Of a DNA stretch of 64,000 nucleotides, positions 7,894-15,616 are shown piece after piece. Source of the stretch: Chryseomicrobium sp. FSL W7-1435 (GTDB lineage: Bacteria; Bacillota; Bacilli; Bacillales_A; Planococcaceae); the NCBI RefSeq assembly GCF_038595005.1, contig NZ_CP151997.1:496001-560000 (forward strand). The letters run 5' to 3'. Position 1 is the stretch's first letter. The number at the start of each line of letters is the position of its first letter. A model generated the notes under the pieces. The model saw only the letters and a list, made by a program, of their open reading frames with translations. It was not told where the DNA came from and did no database searches. A program made the translations under genes and the position numbers.

Positions 7894-8586
7894 ATGACAC
7901 CATTTACAGTACTCGTCACAGATGATGACCAAGAAATTCGAGACGGGATTGAAATTTACTTAAAAAATGAAGGGTACCAGGTGCTAAAGGCCGCTAACGG
8001 ATTAGAAGCACTTGCACTTTTAGAGCAACAAGAAGTTCATTTGATGATCATGGATATCATGATGCCCCAGATGGACGGGATTCAAGCAACATTCAAAGCT
8101 CGGGAAACACAAAACATTCCCATCATCATGCTCTCTGCAAAATCAGAGGACACGGATAAGATTCACGGCTTGTCTGTTGGCGCAGATGATTACGTCACGA
8201 AACCATTCCACCCGATGGAACTGATTGCTCGTGTGAAATCGCAATTGCGTCGCTACACGAAGCTAGGAACATACGAAGGAATTACATCAGTTATAGAAAA
8301 AGATGGTTTAGTTTTAAACCAAGAATCGAAAGTAGTTACACTAGAAGGTGAGCCATTGAAACTCACACCGACTGAGTTCAAAATTACAGAACTGTTCATG
8401 AGAAACCAAGGACGCGTATTCTCGATTCCTGAAATCTATGAACGCGTTTGGCAAGAGCCTGCATACAATGCAGAAAATATTGTAGCAGTGCATATTCGAA
8501 AAATCCGTGAAAAAATGGAAGCGGACCCTAAGAATCCGCGGTATATAAAGGTGGTGTGGGGCGTTGGCTACAAGATGGACAAGTAA
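7894..8586 (+). CDS. OmpR/PhoB-family response regulator
   Basis: 230 residues. Receiver domain at about 1-120: acidic pocket VTDDDQE, phospho-acceptor aspartate in MIMDIMMPQMDG, the conserved Ser in MLSAKSED and Lys in DDYVTKPF. A C-terminal winged-helix domain ends NIVAVHIRKIREKMEADP...VWGVGYKMDK, as in VanR/PhoP types. ATG 7894 follows GGAAGGAGGCGG; an upstream in-frame ATG at 7852 lies within the promoter and is rejected. First gene of an operon with a small membrane ORF, a histidine kinase and a lipoprotein. Probably regulates its own promoter and the ABC exporter at 37836-39810, which carries the identical operator. Confidence 0.93.
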   Translation: MTPFTVLVTDDDQEIRDGIEIYLKNEGYQVLKAANGLEALALLEQQEVHLMIMDIMMPQMDGIQATFKARETQNIPIIMLSAKSEDTDKIHGLSVGADDYVTKPFHPMELIARVKSQLRRYTKLGTYEGITSVIEKDGLVLNQESKVVTLEGEPLKLTPTEFKITELFMRNQGRVFSIPEIYERVWQEPAYNAENIVAVHIRKIREKMEADPKNPRYIKVVWGVGYKMDK

Positions 8587-8731
8587 ATGGGAGACAGTTC
8601 TTTCCGTAGGCGTCATGCTAATTGGCCTCGCCACCATCGGGTATTGTACGTACTGCTTCACGCAAGCGGCCGAAACATCAAGCTGGCTTGCCCAGTTGAA
8701 GCGGTTTATGGATCGAGGGGGATTAGGATGA
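8564..8731 (+). CDS. Candidate small membrane protein (55 aa) bridging regulator and kinase genes
   Basis: A frame shifted by one relative to the regulator runs from TTG 8564 to the TGA at 8729-8731. Its stop overlaps the kinase start in the arrangement ATGA. The product has one hydrophobic helix, WETVLSVGVMLIGLATIGY, then an amphipathic tail SWLAQLKRFMDRGG. AAAGGTGGTG lies upstream of the TTG; an internal ATG at 8615 would leave 39 residues. The frame fills the otherwise unexplained 141 bases between the two genes, and its translation would couple regulator and kinase synthesis. No known family recognised. Low-to-moderate confidence because the start is non-standard. Confidence 0.5.
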   Translation: MATRWTSKWETVLSVGVMLIGLATIGYCTYCFTQAAETSSWLAQLKRFMDRGGLG

Positions 8732-10851
8732 AGACAAATAAACAATGGGGGAAATGGCTTGCATTTGGTGTATTGGCATTTTTCATACTTACTGCCCTCC
8801 ATTCTTGGGCAGGATTCTCAAGAGAGCTCCTTGGAGAAGATTTTAGAGACACTGATCAATTCGATCATTCTGTTTACTATGAAATAATTGAAAAACTCCC
8901 TGCATTGATGGTGGAGCCGATAACAAAAGAAGAATTACTAGAAGGTTTCCAAGTAACGGAAAGTACTATAGAAGAATATCGTTACCGTTTTGGAGATCTT
9001 CAATCTCAAATCGAGGATATTCGCATTCAATATGAACCAACTGAAGGCGATGAAATAGGTGAAGAACTGGAAGCAGAGCGTGATCAGAAAATAGCTGATA
9101 TTCGAAGGAATTTCGAAGATGACGCGTATGTTGAAGAGAAGCTGCTTGCTGAATGGGAACGTAAAGTAGATCGCTATATTCAGGAGCAACAAAAACAACG
9201 AAATGAGTTTAGTATTAATTACCCGGGAATTGGCTACTCTCTTACAAATACAGCGACAGGAGAAACCTTTGATAAAGAAACTGGAGTCAGCGATGCCTAT
9301 GCTGTTGATTTCGGTTCAAACAATGGTTGGCTGCAAGCAAGTAGATTTGACACTCATCCTGATGAAGCTTATGAGATTCAAATGGGATTGGATTCATTCA
9401 TTGCTAGTTATAGTGGAACGGTATACATTCCAAACAGCTATATTGGTCCTGCGATTGAAGACTACAAAAATCGTCAATTAATTTTCTGGGTGCTCACCCT
9501 ACTTGGAGTAGCAGCAGTAGTAGCAGGATTTTTCTTATGGAAAAAATGGAAAGATGATCTTTTGAGTAGTGAGCTACTTTTACCAATCGCAAGACAGCCT
9601 CATGAAATTCGTATTTTAATTGCAGGTGCACTACTCTTTGTTTCATACTTCTTAACATCAGAAATTACAAATGGTATTTTCTATTACTATGGATTAGATG
9701 ACTTCACATTTTTCACTACGTTTTTTGCAATCGGATTATTAACAGCATTTCTGATGTATTTAATAAGTTTAGTTACAACTATGAATACTTATTCTTATAA
9801 TACCTCCTTAATGAAAAGAAGTTTGGAGGGGCTAAAGGGTTTATTTCTAAACAAAAGTCTTGCGTGGCAAGCTGTTATCATCTTGGTCATTGTCTTCTTC
9901 TGGGGCTTTGGAACTGTATTGGTTGGTGTGGTCGGTGGAATGATTCTCGTTTGGATTCCCGCTACCTTATTCATCGGAATTCCCGCACTTTATTTCCTAT
10001 TTAGTCGCATCGCATATCTGAACAGAACAATGGTGCAAACAGCTAGGTTGAAGGACGGAAAGGTCAGTGAACCATTCGAGATTCGCGGACGCTCCCGCCT
10101 GGCAGAGCATGCAAAAGTACTCAATAGCCTTCGCGATCAACTAGTGACGTCACAGTCTTCCCAAGTGAAAAGCGAGCGCTTGAAATCAGAACTGATTACG
10201 AATGTAAGTCATGATTTACGTACTCCGTTGACTTCAATCATTACTTATACAGATTTATTGAAAAATCCAGATTTGACAGATGAACAACGTGAACAGTATG
10301 TTGGAGTGCTCGAACGGAAATCGGCAAGGTTGAAAACGTTGATAGAAGACTTATTCGATGTGTCGAAGATGGCTTCCGGCAATATCGAGCTGCACAAAAC
10401 AAAAGTAGATGTGGCGTCTTTACTCCAGCAGGCTATTGCTGAGCAACAGGAAGCACTGGATAAACAGAACCTTGATATACGTGTTGGCATAGCTTTCCAG
10501 CCAGTTCATGCCTATATGGACGGACAAAAGATCTGGCGTGTGTTTGACAATTTACTTCTAAACATCAGCAAATATTCAATGCCTGGCACACGAGTTTATG
10601 TCGCACTACAAGAAACACCAACCCATGCCGTGGTAACATTCAAAAATGTATCTCAGTATGAGTTAGGGGATGATACCGCGGAATTGACGGAACGCTTTAA
10701 ACGCGGGGATCAAGCACGTCACACAGAAGGCTCTGGATTGGGACTAGCTATCGCACAATCCATAGTCACGTTGCATAATGGTGAATTTGATCTGAATTTG
10801 GATGGGGATCTCTTTAAAGTGACAATTCTCCTTCCAAAAGGAGCGATGTGA
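8728..10851 (+). CDS. Membrane sensor histidine kinase
   Basis: 707 residues from ATG 8728 (GAGGGGGATTAGG upstream). A longer frame from ATG 8587 adds 47 residues without membrane or domain character and is rejected. Helix 1 at about 9-28 is followed by an extracytoplasmic sensor of roughly 215 residues rich in Glu and Arg, likely coiled (EELEAERDQKIADIRR). Next come about six further helices (LIFWVLTLLGVAAVVAGFF to IPALYFLF). The HisKA motif is NVSHDLRTPLTS with His495, and the ATPase domain ends GSGLGLAIAQSIVTLHNG. The first ~1.1 kb looks distinctly more AT-rich than the kinase half, as if the sensor region had a separate history. Partner of the regulator at 7894. Confidence 0.93.
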   Translation: MKTNKQWGKWLAFGVLAFFILTALHSWAGFSRELLGEDFRDTDQFDHSVYYEIIEKLPALMVEPITKEELLEGFQVTESTIEEYRYRFGDLQSQIEDIRIQYEPTEGDEIGEELEAERDQKIADIRRNFEDDAYVEEKLLAEWERKVDRYIQEQQKQRNEFSINYPGIGYSLTNTATGETFDKETGVSDAYAVDFGSNNGWLQASRFDTHPDEAYEIQMGLDSFIASYSGTVYIPNSYIGPAIEDYKNRQLIFWVLTLLGVAAVVAGFFLWKKWKDDLLSSELLLPIARQPHEIRILIAGALLFVSYFLTSEITNGIFYYYGLDDFTFFTTFFAIGLLTAFLMYLISLVTTMNTYSYNTSLMKRSLEGLKGLFLNKSLAWQAVIILVIVFFWGFGTVLVGVVGGMILVWIPATLFIGIPALYFLFSRIAYLNRTMVQTARLKDGKVSEPFEIRGRSRLAEHAKVLNSLRDQLVTSQSSQVKSERLKSELITNVSHDLRTPLTSIITYTDLLKNPDLTDEQREQYVGVLERKSARLKTLIEDLFDVSKMASGNIELHKTKVDVASLLQQAIAEQQEALDKQNLDIRVGIAFQPVHAYMDGQKIWRVFDNLLLNISKYSMPGTRVYVALQETPTHAVVTFKNVSQYELGDDTAELTERFKRGDQARHTEGSGLGLAIAQSIVTLHNGEFDLNLDGDLFKVTILLPKGAM

Positions 10852-10853
10852 GG

Positions 10854-11330
10854 ATGAGAAGAGTGCTGGCGGTAATGTTTAGCGTTCTGCTACTTGCTAG
10901 TTGTGCCAATGAAAATACAGAGGTTCCGAAAGAAGAGCTATTTGATTATGAGGGTTCTTATGTAGGATCACCGATGTCGATGACAAACATTTTAAAGTTA
11001 TTGCCAGATTATGGTCTCGAGTGGAAACAGATGGCGCTTGAGACCAAGGAACAACCTTATGGAATCGAGCTCTACTACGAGAAGGCAGAACCAGAGATAG
11101 CTAGGGAAGCAGCTCGAACATATAGTTTATATCTTTTGCGATTAATCACGAATGCAGATTTTGTAACGGTTCATGCTGGGTTTAGTTCTTATACGTACAC
11201 ACGTGAACAATGGGAAGCATGGCTAGGCTTACCTCTCGAACGATATTTATCGGAACAGCAATTGAAACAAGCGGTCCAAATGAAACTTGAACAAGATCCG
11301 GACAGAGAAGGTCTCAACGAAACCTCGTAA
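10854..11330 (+). CDS. Lipoprotein of the two-component operon
   Basis: 158 residues. Signal sequence RRVLAVMFSVLLLASC with lipobox LASC, so a lipid-anchored protein on the outer face of the membrane. The rest is a globular region of about 135 residues with no motif I can name. Start ATG 10854 lies three bases after the kinase stop; a GTG at 10848 overlaps the kinase end. Being the last gene of the operon, it may present a signal to the kinase's external domain or be an output of the pathway; both are inference. No terminator is evident before the next gene. Confidence 0.8.
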   Translation: MRRVLAVMFSVLLLASCANENTEVPKEELFDYEGSYVGSPMSMTNILKLLPDYGLEWKQMALETKEQPYGIELYYEKAEPEIAREAARTYSLYLLRLITNADFVTVHAGFSSYTYTREQWEAWLGLPLERYLSEQQLKQAVQMKLEQDPDREGLNETS

Positions 11331-11363
11331 TATGGTACGATGGGTGAAAAGGAGGCGGTTCGG

Positions 11364-11735
11364 ATGAAAAAAGAATTGCATGAACTGACACGTCTACCGG
11401 CAGATACGCGGTACGAGGTCTTTTTACACACAGTAGTAGAGAACAAAGAAGTATGGGGGCTTTTCCAAGAAGGATGGGCAACTGCAGAAGACGCAAAAGG
11501 CGCACAACGTATTTTCTTCTGGCCGTCAGAAGAATTTGCTAGCCATCAAGCGGCGAAAGAATGGCCAGGGTTCACACCTAAACCAATCGCATTAGATGAG
11601 TTCATCGAAGCGTGGTTACCAGGACTTGAAAAAGACGAGATTCAGATTTCTGTTTTCTCTACTGCAAAAGATGAAATTTTAGCTGAGGCAGAAACGTTGC
11701 TCGAGGATTTGGAAGATCTAGAAGGCGAGGCGTAA
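11364..11735 (+). CDS. DUF2750-type small cytosolic protein
   Basis: 123 residues, ATG 11364 behind AAGGAGGCGG (an upstream ATG at 11340 lacks a site). The pattern RYEVFLHTVVENKEVWGLFQEGWA...FFWPSEEFASHQAAKEWPGF...LDEFIEAWLPGL is that of DUF2750, a family of small, mostly acidic proteins with conserved Trp and Pro and no established role. The C-terminal 30 residues are very acidic. The next gene starts five bases after the stop, so the two are probably co-transcribed. Confidence 0.75.
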   Translation: MKKELHELTRLPADTRYEVFLHTVVENKEVWGLFQEGWATAEDAKGAQRIFFWPSEEFASHQAAKEWPGFTPKPIALDEFIEAWLPGLEKDEIQISVFSTAKDEILAEAETLLEDLEDLEGEA

Positions 11736-11739
11736 ACGT

Positions 11740-12108
11740 ATGTTGAATGACAACGATGCACTCCATGCATTCTTTCTTTCCTTACCCGGGACAGTCCATG
11801 ATTATAAAGAAGAATGGACAGCTGATCGCTACATGATTGGTGATAAGATGTATGCGATGCTTGGCGGTGACAAGGAAGGTAAAGCAATCCTTACTGTTAA
11901 AGCAGAGCCTTCGTATGCGGAAGAACTTCGCACCGAGTACGAAGTGATTGTTCCTGGCTACTACATGAACAAAACCCATTGGAACTCGATTTACCGTGAC
12001 GCAGAGTTATCAGATGAGTTGATTGCCAAGATGATTCGTCATTCGTATGAGCAGGTTTTGGAAAAGCTTCCGAAGCGCACACAGCGTGAGATATTAGGCG
12101 ATTACTAA
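11740..12108 (+). CDS. MmcQ/YjbR-family protein
   Basis: 122 residues. The family signature is visible: FFLSLPGTVHDYKEEWTADRYMIGDKMYAMLG, KAILTVKAEPSYAEELR, VVPGYYMNKTHWNSI-like (here VIVPGYYMNKTHWNSIYRD) and LIAKMIRHSYEQVLEKLPK. YjbR folds bind DNA in structural studies, but a physiological role is unproven. ATG 11740 follows GGCGAGGCG within the end of the preceding gene, and a terminator follows at once. Confidence 0.88.
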   Translation: MLNDNDALHAFFLSLPGTVHDYKEEWTADRYMIGDKMYAMLGGDKEGKAILTVKAEPSYAEELRTEYEVIVPGYYMNKTHWNSIYRDAELSDELIAKMIRHSYEQVLEKLPKRTQREILGDY

Positions 12109-12113
12109 ATTCT

Positions 12114-12147
12114 ATCCTCTTTCTCTTTTCGAGAAAGGGGATTTTTT
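12114..12147 (+). terminator. Terminator after the YjbR-type gene
   Basis: Stem ATCCTCTTTCTC / GAGAAAGGGGAT (one G-T pair) with a TTTTC loop and a T-run. Confidence 0.9.
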
Positions 12148-12156
12148 CAATAAAAT

Positions 12157-12199
12157 TTTTGTTGCATTTACAACAAAATATATTTAAAGTGAATATAAT
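12157..12199 (+). promoter_or_regulatory. Palindromic operator and -10 box of the marR-paiAB operon
   Basis: A perfect inverted repeat TTTTGTTG-CATTTA-CAACAAAA spans 12157-12178 and sits immediately upstream of a consensus TATAAT at 12194-12199. Position and symmetry suit a dimeric MarR repressor binding over the -35 region. Because the TATAAT lies over the ATG at 12198, starts at 12159 and 12198 are excluded for the following gene. Confidence 0.7.
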
Positions 12200-12221
12200 G
12201 AATTGTAAATGGGGTGGCAGA

Positions 12222-12674
12222 GTGGCTGAGATTTTAAGAGAAATCGGAATGATTGCGAGGGCTCTCGACTCTATCAGCAATATTGAGTTTAAAGAGTTTG
12301 ATTTAGCAAAAGGTCATTATTTGTACTTAGTCCGAATTTGCGAACAGCCAGGAATTATTCAAGAGAAAGTAGCAGAACAAATTAAAGTAGATCGGACTAC
12401 AGCAGCGAGAGCTATTCAAAAGCTGGAACAAAATGAACTGATAGAAAAACGGCTAGAACCTTCAAATCGTAAAAACAAATATTTATACCCGACTGCAAAA
12501 GGTTTAGAGATCTATCCTCAGATTCTAAAAGAACATAAACACTCAGAAACGGTGGCGCTATACGAATTAAGCGAGCATGAAGCTGAGCTACTAGAAAAAT
12601 TGTTGGTTCGAGTAAGACATAATATTGAGAAAGACTGGGAAGTCGTGAAAAAAGGGCAGAAACGAATTTATTAA
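12222..12674 (+). CDS. MarR-family transcriptional regulator
   Basis: 150 residues when started at GTG 12222, behind GGGGTGG and downstream of the apparent promoter. The winged helix is visible: LYLVRICEQPGIIQEKVAEQIKVDRTTAARAIQKLEQNELIEKRLEPSNRKNKYLYPTAKG with the wing Arg/Lys residues. It is followed after 18 bases by paiA and then paiB, whose stop/start overlap, so it is probably the operon's own repressor, acting through the inverted repeat at 12157. In Bacillus subtilis paiAB has no such regulator gene upstream, which makes this arrangement noteworthy. Ligand unknown; polyamines are a guess based on PaiA. Confidence 0.85.
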   Translation: MAEILREIGMIARALDSISNIEFKEFDLAKGHYLYLVRICEQPGIIQEKVAEQIKVDRTTAARAIQKLEQNELIEKRLEPSNRKNKYLYPTAKGLEIYPQILKEHKHSETVALYELSEHEAELLEKLLVRVRHNIEKDWEVVKKGQKRIY

Positions 12675-12692
12675 GAAGAGGTGAAGAGAAAG

Positions 12693-13223
12693 ATGCCAGT
12701 GACAATACGAAAATGCACTATAGAAGATATTGAAACGATCCAACAGATAGGTCGCCAAACCTATTTTGAAACATTTGTTGCTCATAACACAGAAGAAAAT
12801 ATGAACGACTATTTGCAAAAGGCATTTGCAGACTCAAAACTTCGTGAAGAACTAGAGAATCCCGACTCGGAATTCTATGTGGCAGAACAGGACGGGAAGG
12901 TCGCAGCCTATTTGAAGATCAATCAGTTGGACGCACAATCAGAGCCTATGGATTCTGACTATCTAGAAATCGAGCGAATCTATGTCTTGATAGAATTTCA
13001 GAAGCTCGGATTAGGAAAACTTCTCTATGATAGAGCGCTTGAAAGAGCAATGAGTCTTCGGAAATCTAAAATTTGGTTGGGTGTTTGGGAGAACAATCAT
13101 AATGCGCTCACGTTTTATTCAAAGATTGGATTTGAGCGAATCGGGCAACACTCCTTCTTCATGGGAGACGATGAGCAAATCGATTACATTTTGGTCAAAT
13201 CAGTAAAAGAAGAGGTGTTTTGA
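12693..13223 (+). CDS. paiA: PaiA-like GNAT polyamine N-acetyltransferase
   Basis: 176 residues from ATG 12693 (AAGAGGTGAAG upstream). GNAT motifs: IERIYVLIEFQKLGLGKLLYDRALERA, the acetyl-CoA pyrophosphate loop (Q/R-x-x-G-x-G/A form QKLGLGK), and IWLGVWENNHNALTFYSKIGFERIGQHSFFMG. The N-terminal TYFETFVAHNTEENMNDYLQKAF matches PaiA, which acetylates spermidine and spermine with acetyl-CoA. The next gene is paiB, overlapping by one base (TGATG), the same pair as in B. subtilis, which strongly supports the assignment. Confidence 0.88.
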   Translation: MPVTIRKCTIEDIETIQQIGRQTYFETFVAHNTEENMNDYLQKAFADSKLREELENPDSEFYVAEQDGKVAAYLKINQLDAQSEPMDSDYLEIERIYVLIEFQKLGLGKLLYDRALERAMSLRKSKIWLGVWENNHNALTFYSKIGFERIGQHSFFMGDDEQIDYILVKSVKEEVF

Positions 13224-13843
13224 TGTATATTCCTAAACGATTCAACGTAAAAAATCCTGAAGAAATCTGGTCGTTTTTGAAAACTCACAGCTTTGCCACA
13301 CTAGTCACAACTAGTAATGGGCGTCCTACAGCAACCCACATTCCTGTGATTGTGCGACGGGAAGGTGAGAACTTGCTGATCAGTGGACATGTGGCCTATG
13401 GGAACTCACAATGGCGGACATGGGAACAGGTGGAGGAAGCATTGCTGATATTTCAAGGACCGCATTCGTACATTTCTTCCTCCTGGTATGTCGAAGAACA
13501 AGTCCCTACATGGAACTATCAAGCAGTTCATATCTACGGGGCCATTCGTAAACAGACCGATGAAGAACTGCGAGCAGATTTAAAGCAACTCATGGTTACG
13601 TATGAACAACATCGAGAAAATCCTGTCTTATGGGAAACAGTAACGCCGGAACTTCTTGAGCGTGAAATCAAAGGGATTGTAGGATTTTTAGTGGAAGCAA
13701 GCGAGGTGCAAGCGGCGTATAAGATGAGTCAAAATCGAAAAGACCATGACTACGCAAACATCATTGACCAACTGAAGGAAGAACCCGATGCTGGTTCTCA
13801 CCAAGTTGCTAGTGAGATGGAGCGTCTGCGAACGTCAGATTAG
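13223..13843 (+). CDS. paiB: PaiB-like FMN-binding split-barrel regulator
   Basis: 206 residues. Opens MYIPKRFNVKNPEEIWSFLK and contains HSFATLVTTSNGRPTATHIPVIV, NSQWRTWEQVEEALLIFQGPHSYISSSWY and VPTWNYQAVHIYGAI, the PaiB/flavin-reductase-like split-barrel pattern. In B. subtilis PaiB was linked to repression of sporulation and protease genes; the biochemical role may be heme or flavin binding. ATG 13223 overlaps the paiA stop. The TAG stop codon lies inside the header of a 21-bp repeat array, so the array begins at the very end of the gene. Confidence 0.9.
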   Translation: MYIPKRFNVKNPEEIWSFLKTHSFATLVTTSNGRPTATHIPVIVRREGENLLISGHVAYGNSQWRTWEQVEEALLIFQGPHSYISSSWYVEEQVPTWNYQAVHIYGAIRKQTDEELRADLKQLMVTYEQHRENPVLWETVTPELLEREIKGIVGFLVEASEVQAAYKMSQNRKDHDYANIIDQLKEEPDAGSHQVASEMERLRTSD

Positions 13844-13966
13844 TTTCCATAAATTCATTTGGGGCGTTAAAGCGAGTCACTAGGTCGTTAAGTGGCGAAG
13901 TTCGGGCTTTAAAGGACATGACTCGGTCGTTAATTGAACAACTTAGGCAGCTAATGCTAATTCGAA
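13840..13966. repeat. Headed 21-bp tandem repeat array, copy 2
   Basis: Header TTAGTTTCCATAAATTC then ATTTGGGG, then 21-base units starting at 13864, 13885, 13906, 13927 and 13948. The first four open GCGTTAA, TCGTTAA, GCTTTAA, TCGTTAA and end in GG. The header provides the paiB stop codon. Confidence 0.8.
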
Positions 13967-13970
13967 ATGC

Positions 13971-14005
13971 AAAAAACCCCCTGGATCCTTTCACAGGTTC
14001 AGGGG
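13971..14005 (-). terminator. Terminator of the minus-strand lipoprotein gene
   Basis: On the minus strand CCCCTGAACCT / AGGATCCAGGGG-type stem (two mismatches) followed by a T-run. It may also stop plus-strand transcription leaving paiB. Confidence 0.8.
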
Positions 14006-14012
14006 TTAGTTG

Positions 14013-14600
14013 TTATTCGCGTACAGTAAAATGAAATGCGTAATAGGAAATCCCGTGGACTTCTTCTTCATAGGTTGCTTTTACTACATAAAAATACTTT
14101 CCAACTTCTGAAGGTCCTTGAAACTGGATATCAAAATTCGTACCATTACTATCTATTTCTAATGGAGTCAGCGTTCCGTCTTGTTGGTACTGGAAGAATT
14201 CTGTGGTTGTGGGACGAGGTAATTTGGATCCAAAGTTATTAGACTCCCATGAATAAAACATTGATTCCTCTGGTTTTATAAGTGTGTTTCGGTAACTAGA
14301 TAGTTCTTTATTTATATCCAGGTTGAACTCGTCCGAGCATTCACCAGCTTGCTCACTCCAACAATACTTTAAAAGAGGAGATAAGATGTTAGTGTCAGGA
14401 GATCGAACGTCTAATTCTCGTGGCTTTGTATTTGAAACATAGAGTGGGCGTATATCTTCTTGCGGCTCAGAGCTGTCGATTTGATTTGTGACAAAAGAGC
14501 TTATAGGTTCATAGGGTTCAGGCTCAAAATCTATGGGTTGGCATCCTGTTGATAGAAGCAATAGTAGGACTAAAGCCAAAGTATTTCTTATCATCATCAT
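14013..14600 (-). CDS. Lipoprotein of unknown function
   Basis: About 195 residues. Signal RNTLALVLLLLLSTGCQP with lipobox STGC. The mature part has two cysteines, CWSEQAGEC, that could form a disulfide, and a C-terminal beta-rich stretch (GKYFYVVKATYEEEVHGISYYAFHFTVRE). Three consecutive ATGs at 14600, 14597 and 14594 follow AAGGGGGA; the third has the best spacing, so 193-195 residues are possible. Upstream on the minus strand are a TATACT box and a TTCTTAAGAA palindrome (near 14648-14658) that resembles half of the two-component operator at 7809. No family recognised. Confidence 0.75.
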   Translation of the reverse strand: MMMIRNTLALVLLLLLSTGCQPIDFEPEPYEPISSFVTNQIDSSEPQEDIRPLYVSNTKPRELDVRSPDTNILSPLLKYCWSEQAGECSDEFNLDINKELSSYRNTLIKPEESMFYSWESNNFGSKLPRPTTTEFFQYQQDGTLTPLEIDSNGTNFDIQFQGPSEVGKYFYVVKATYEEEVHGISYYAFHFTVRE

Positions 14601-14690
14601 TCCCCCTTCCTCAAAGTATAGCAAATAAACATTTACTAGAAGTAAGATTCTTAAGAAATAAACTATGTGAGAAAGTCAGCGGTTAAACTA

Positions 14691-14722
14691 CAAAAAACCC
14701 CGAATCCATTCAAGATTCGGGG
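14691..14722 (-). terminator. Terminator of the aldo/keto reductase gene
   Basis: Perfect stem CCCCGAATC / GATTCGGGG with a seven-base loop; T-run on the minus strand. Confidence 0.92.
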
Positions 14723-14742
14723 TTCGTTTCTATACATTTAAA

Positions 14743-15555
14743 TTAAAAATCAATTTCGTCCGGGTCTGCACCTAAGCGGACATCTGTTGCGATGGCATCA
14801 ATTGCAGCCATGTCGTCAGAAGAAAGCTCAAAGTCAAATGCAGCTAAGTTCTCGTGGATACGAGCAGGTGTTACTGACTTTGGTAAAGCGATGTGACCAT
14901 GCTGCAAGTGCCAGCGAAGGACAACTTGAGAAGGGGCTTTGCCATATTTTTCTGCAAGCTCTTCAAACAGTGGGAACTCTAAAAACTTCCCTTGCATCAA
15001 TGGACTCCACGCTTCCACGTGAATGCCTGCCTCTTGTAGAGACGTCACAAACGCACGCTGTGGGTTTTGTGGATGCAGTTCGATTTGATTCACCATAGGC
15101 TTCATCAAGCCGGCTTCTTCTAATTGATCTAAGTGATGTTGCTTGAAGTTCGAAACACCAATCGACTTAATCTTTCCTTCTTCATACAAGTCAACAAGTG
15201 CTGCCCATGCTTCTACAATGCCATCAACTGGCCAGTGTAGTAAACAAAGGTCCATGTAATCTGTTTGCAGACGCTCAAGGGATTCAACGAATGCTTCTTT
15301 CGTGCGACGCGCACGGATATCATCGTTCCAGATCTTGCTCGTCAAGAAGATATCTTCACGGGCAACGCCTGAAGCTGCGATTCCTTTAGCAACGCCTTCT
15401 TCATTTTTATAGACAGCCGCCGTGTCGATGTGGCGGTAACCTGCACGTAATGCTTCTTCTACAGCTGCCGGCGCCTCTGTGTCATTGTCGACACGCCAAA
15501 CGCCAAACCCGATTTGGGGAATTTTTGTATCATTGCTTAATGTGATAAATTCCAT
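14743..15555 (-). CDS. Aldo/keto reductase
   Basis: 270 residues, a single TIM barrel using NADPH to reduce aldehydes or ketones. The catalytic tetrad is readable: Asp in GYRHIDTAAVYKNEEGVG-like segment (IDTAAVYKNE gives Asp and Tyr), Lys in FLTSKIW, His in CLLHWPVDG. NADPH-binding residues LPKSVTPARIHENLAAFDFELS are present near the C-terminus. It resembles B. subtilis YvgN/YtbE glyoxal and methylglyoxal reductases in length and sequence, but the substrate is not certain. Start ATG 15555 follows AAAGGAGC. Single gene with its own terminator. Confidence 0.93.
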   Translation of the reverse strand: MEFITLSNDTKIPQIGFGVWRVDNDTEAPAAVEEALRAGYRHIDTAAVYKNEEGVAKGIAASGVAREDIFLTSKIWNDDIRARRTKEAFVESLERLQTDYMDLCLLHWPVDGIVEAWAALVDLYEEGKIKSIGVSNFKQHHLDQLEEAGLMKPMVNQIELHPQNPQRAFVTSLQEAGIHVEAWSPLMQGKFLEFPLFEELAEKYGKAPSQVVLRWHLQHGHIALPKSVTPARIHENLAAFDFELSSDDMAAIDAIATDVRLGADPDEIDF

Positions 15556-15616
15556 GAAAAACAGCTCCTTTCGATTCGGTCTTCATTTTACCACTATTAT
15601 TTCGCTACTCAAAATA

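Noticed and set aside
8587-8727. 47-residue N-terminal extension of the histidine kinase
   Set aside because: The ATG at 8587 directly follows the regulator stop with no ribosome-binding site, and the extension is basic and has no signal or domain; ATG 8728 has a site and is followed by the first membrane helix.
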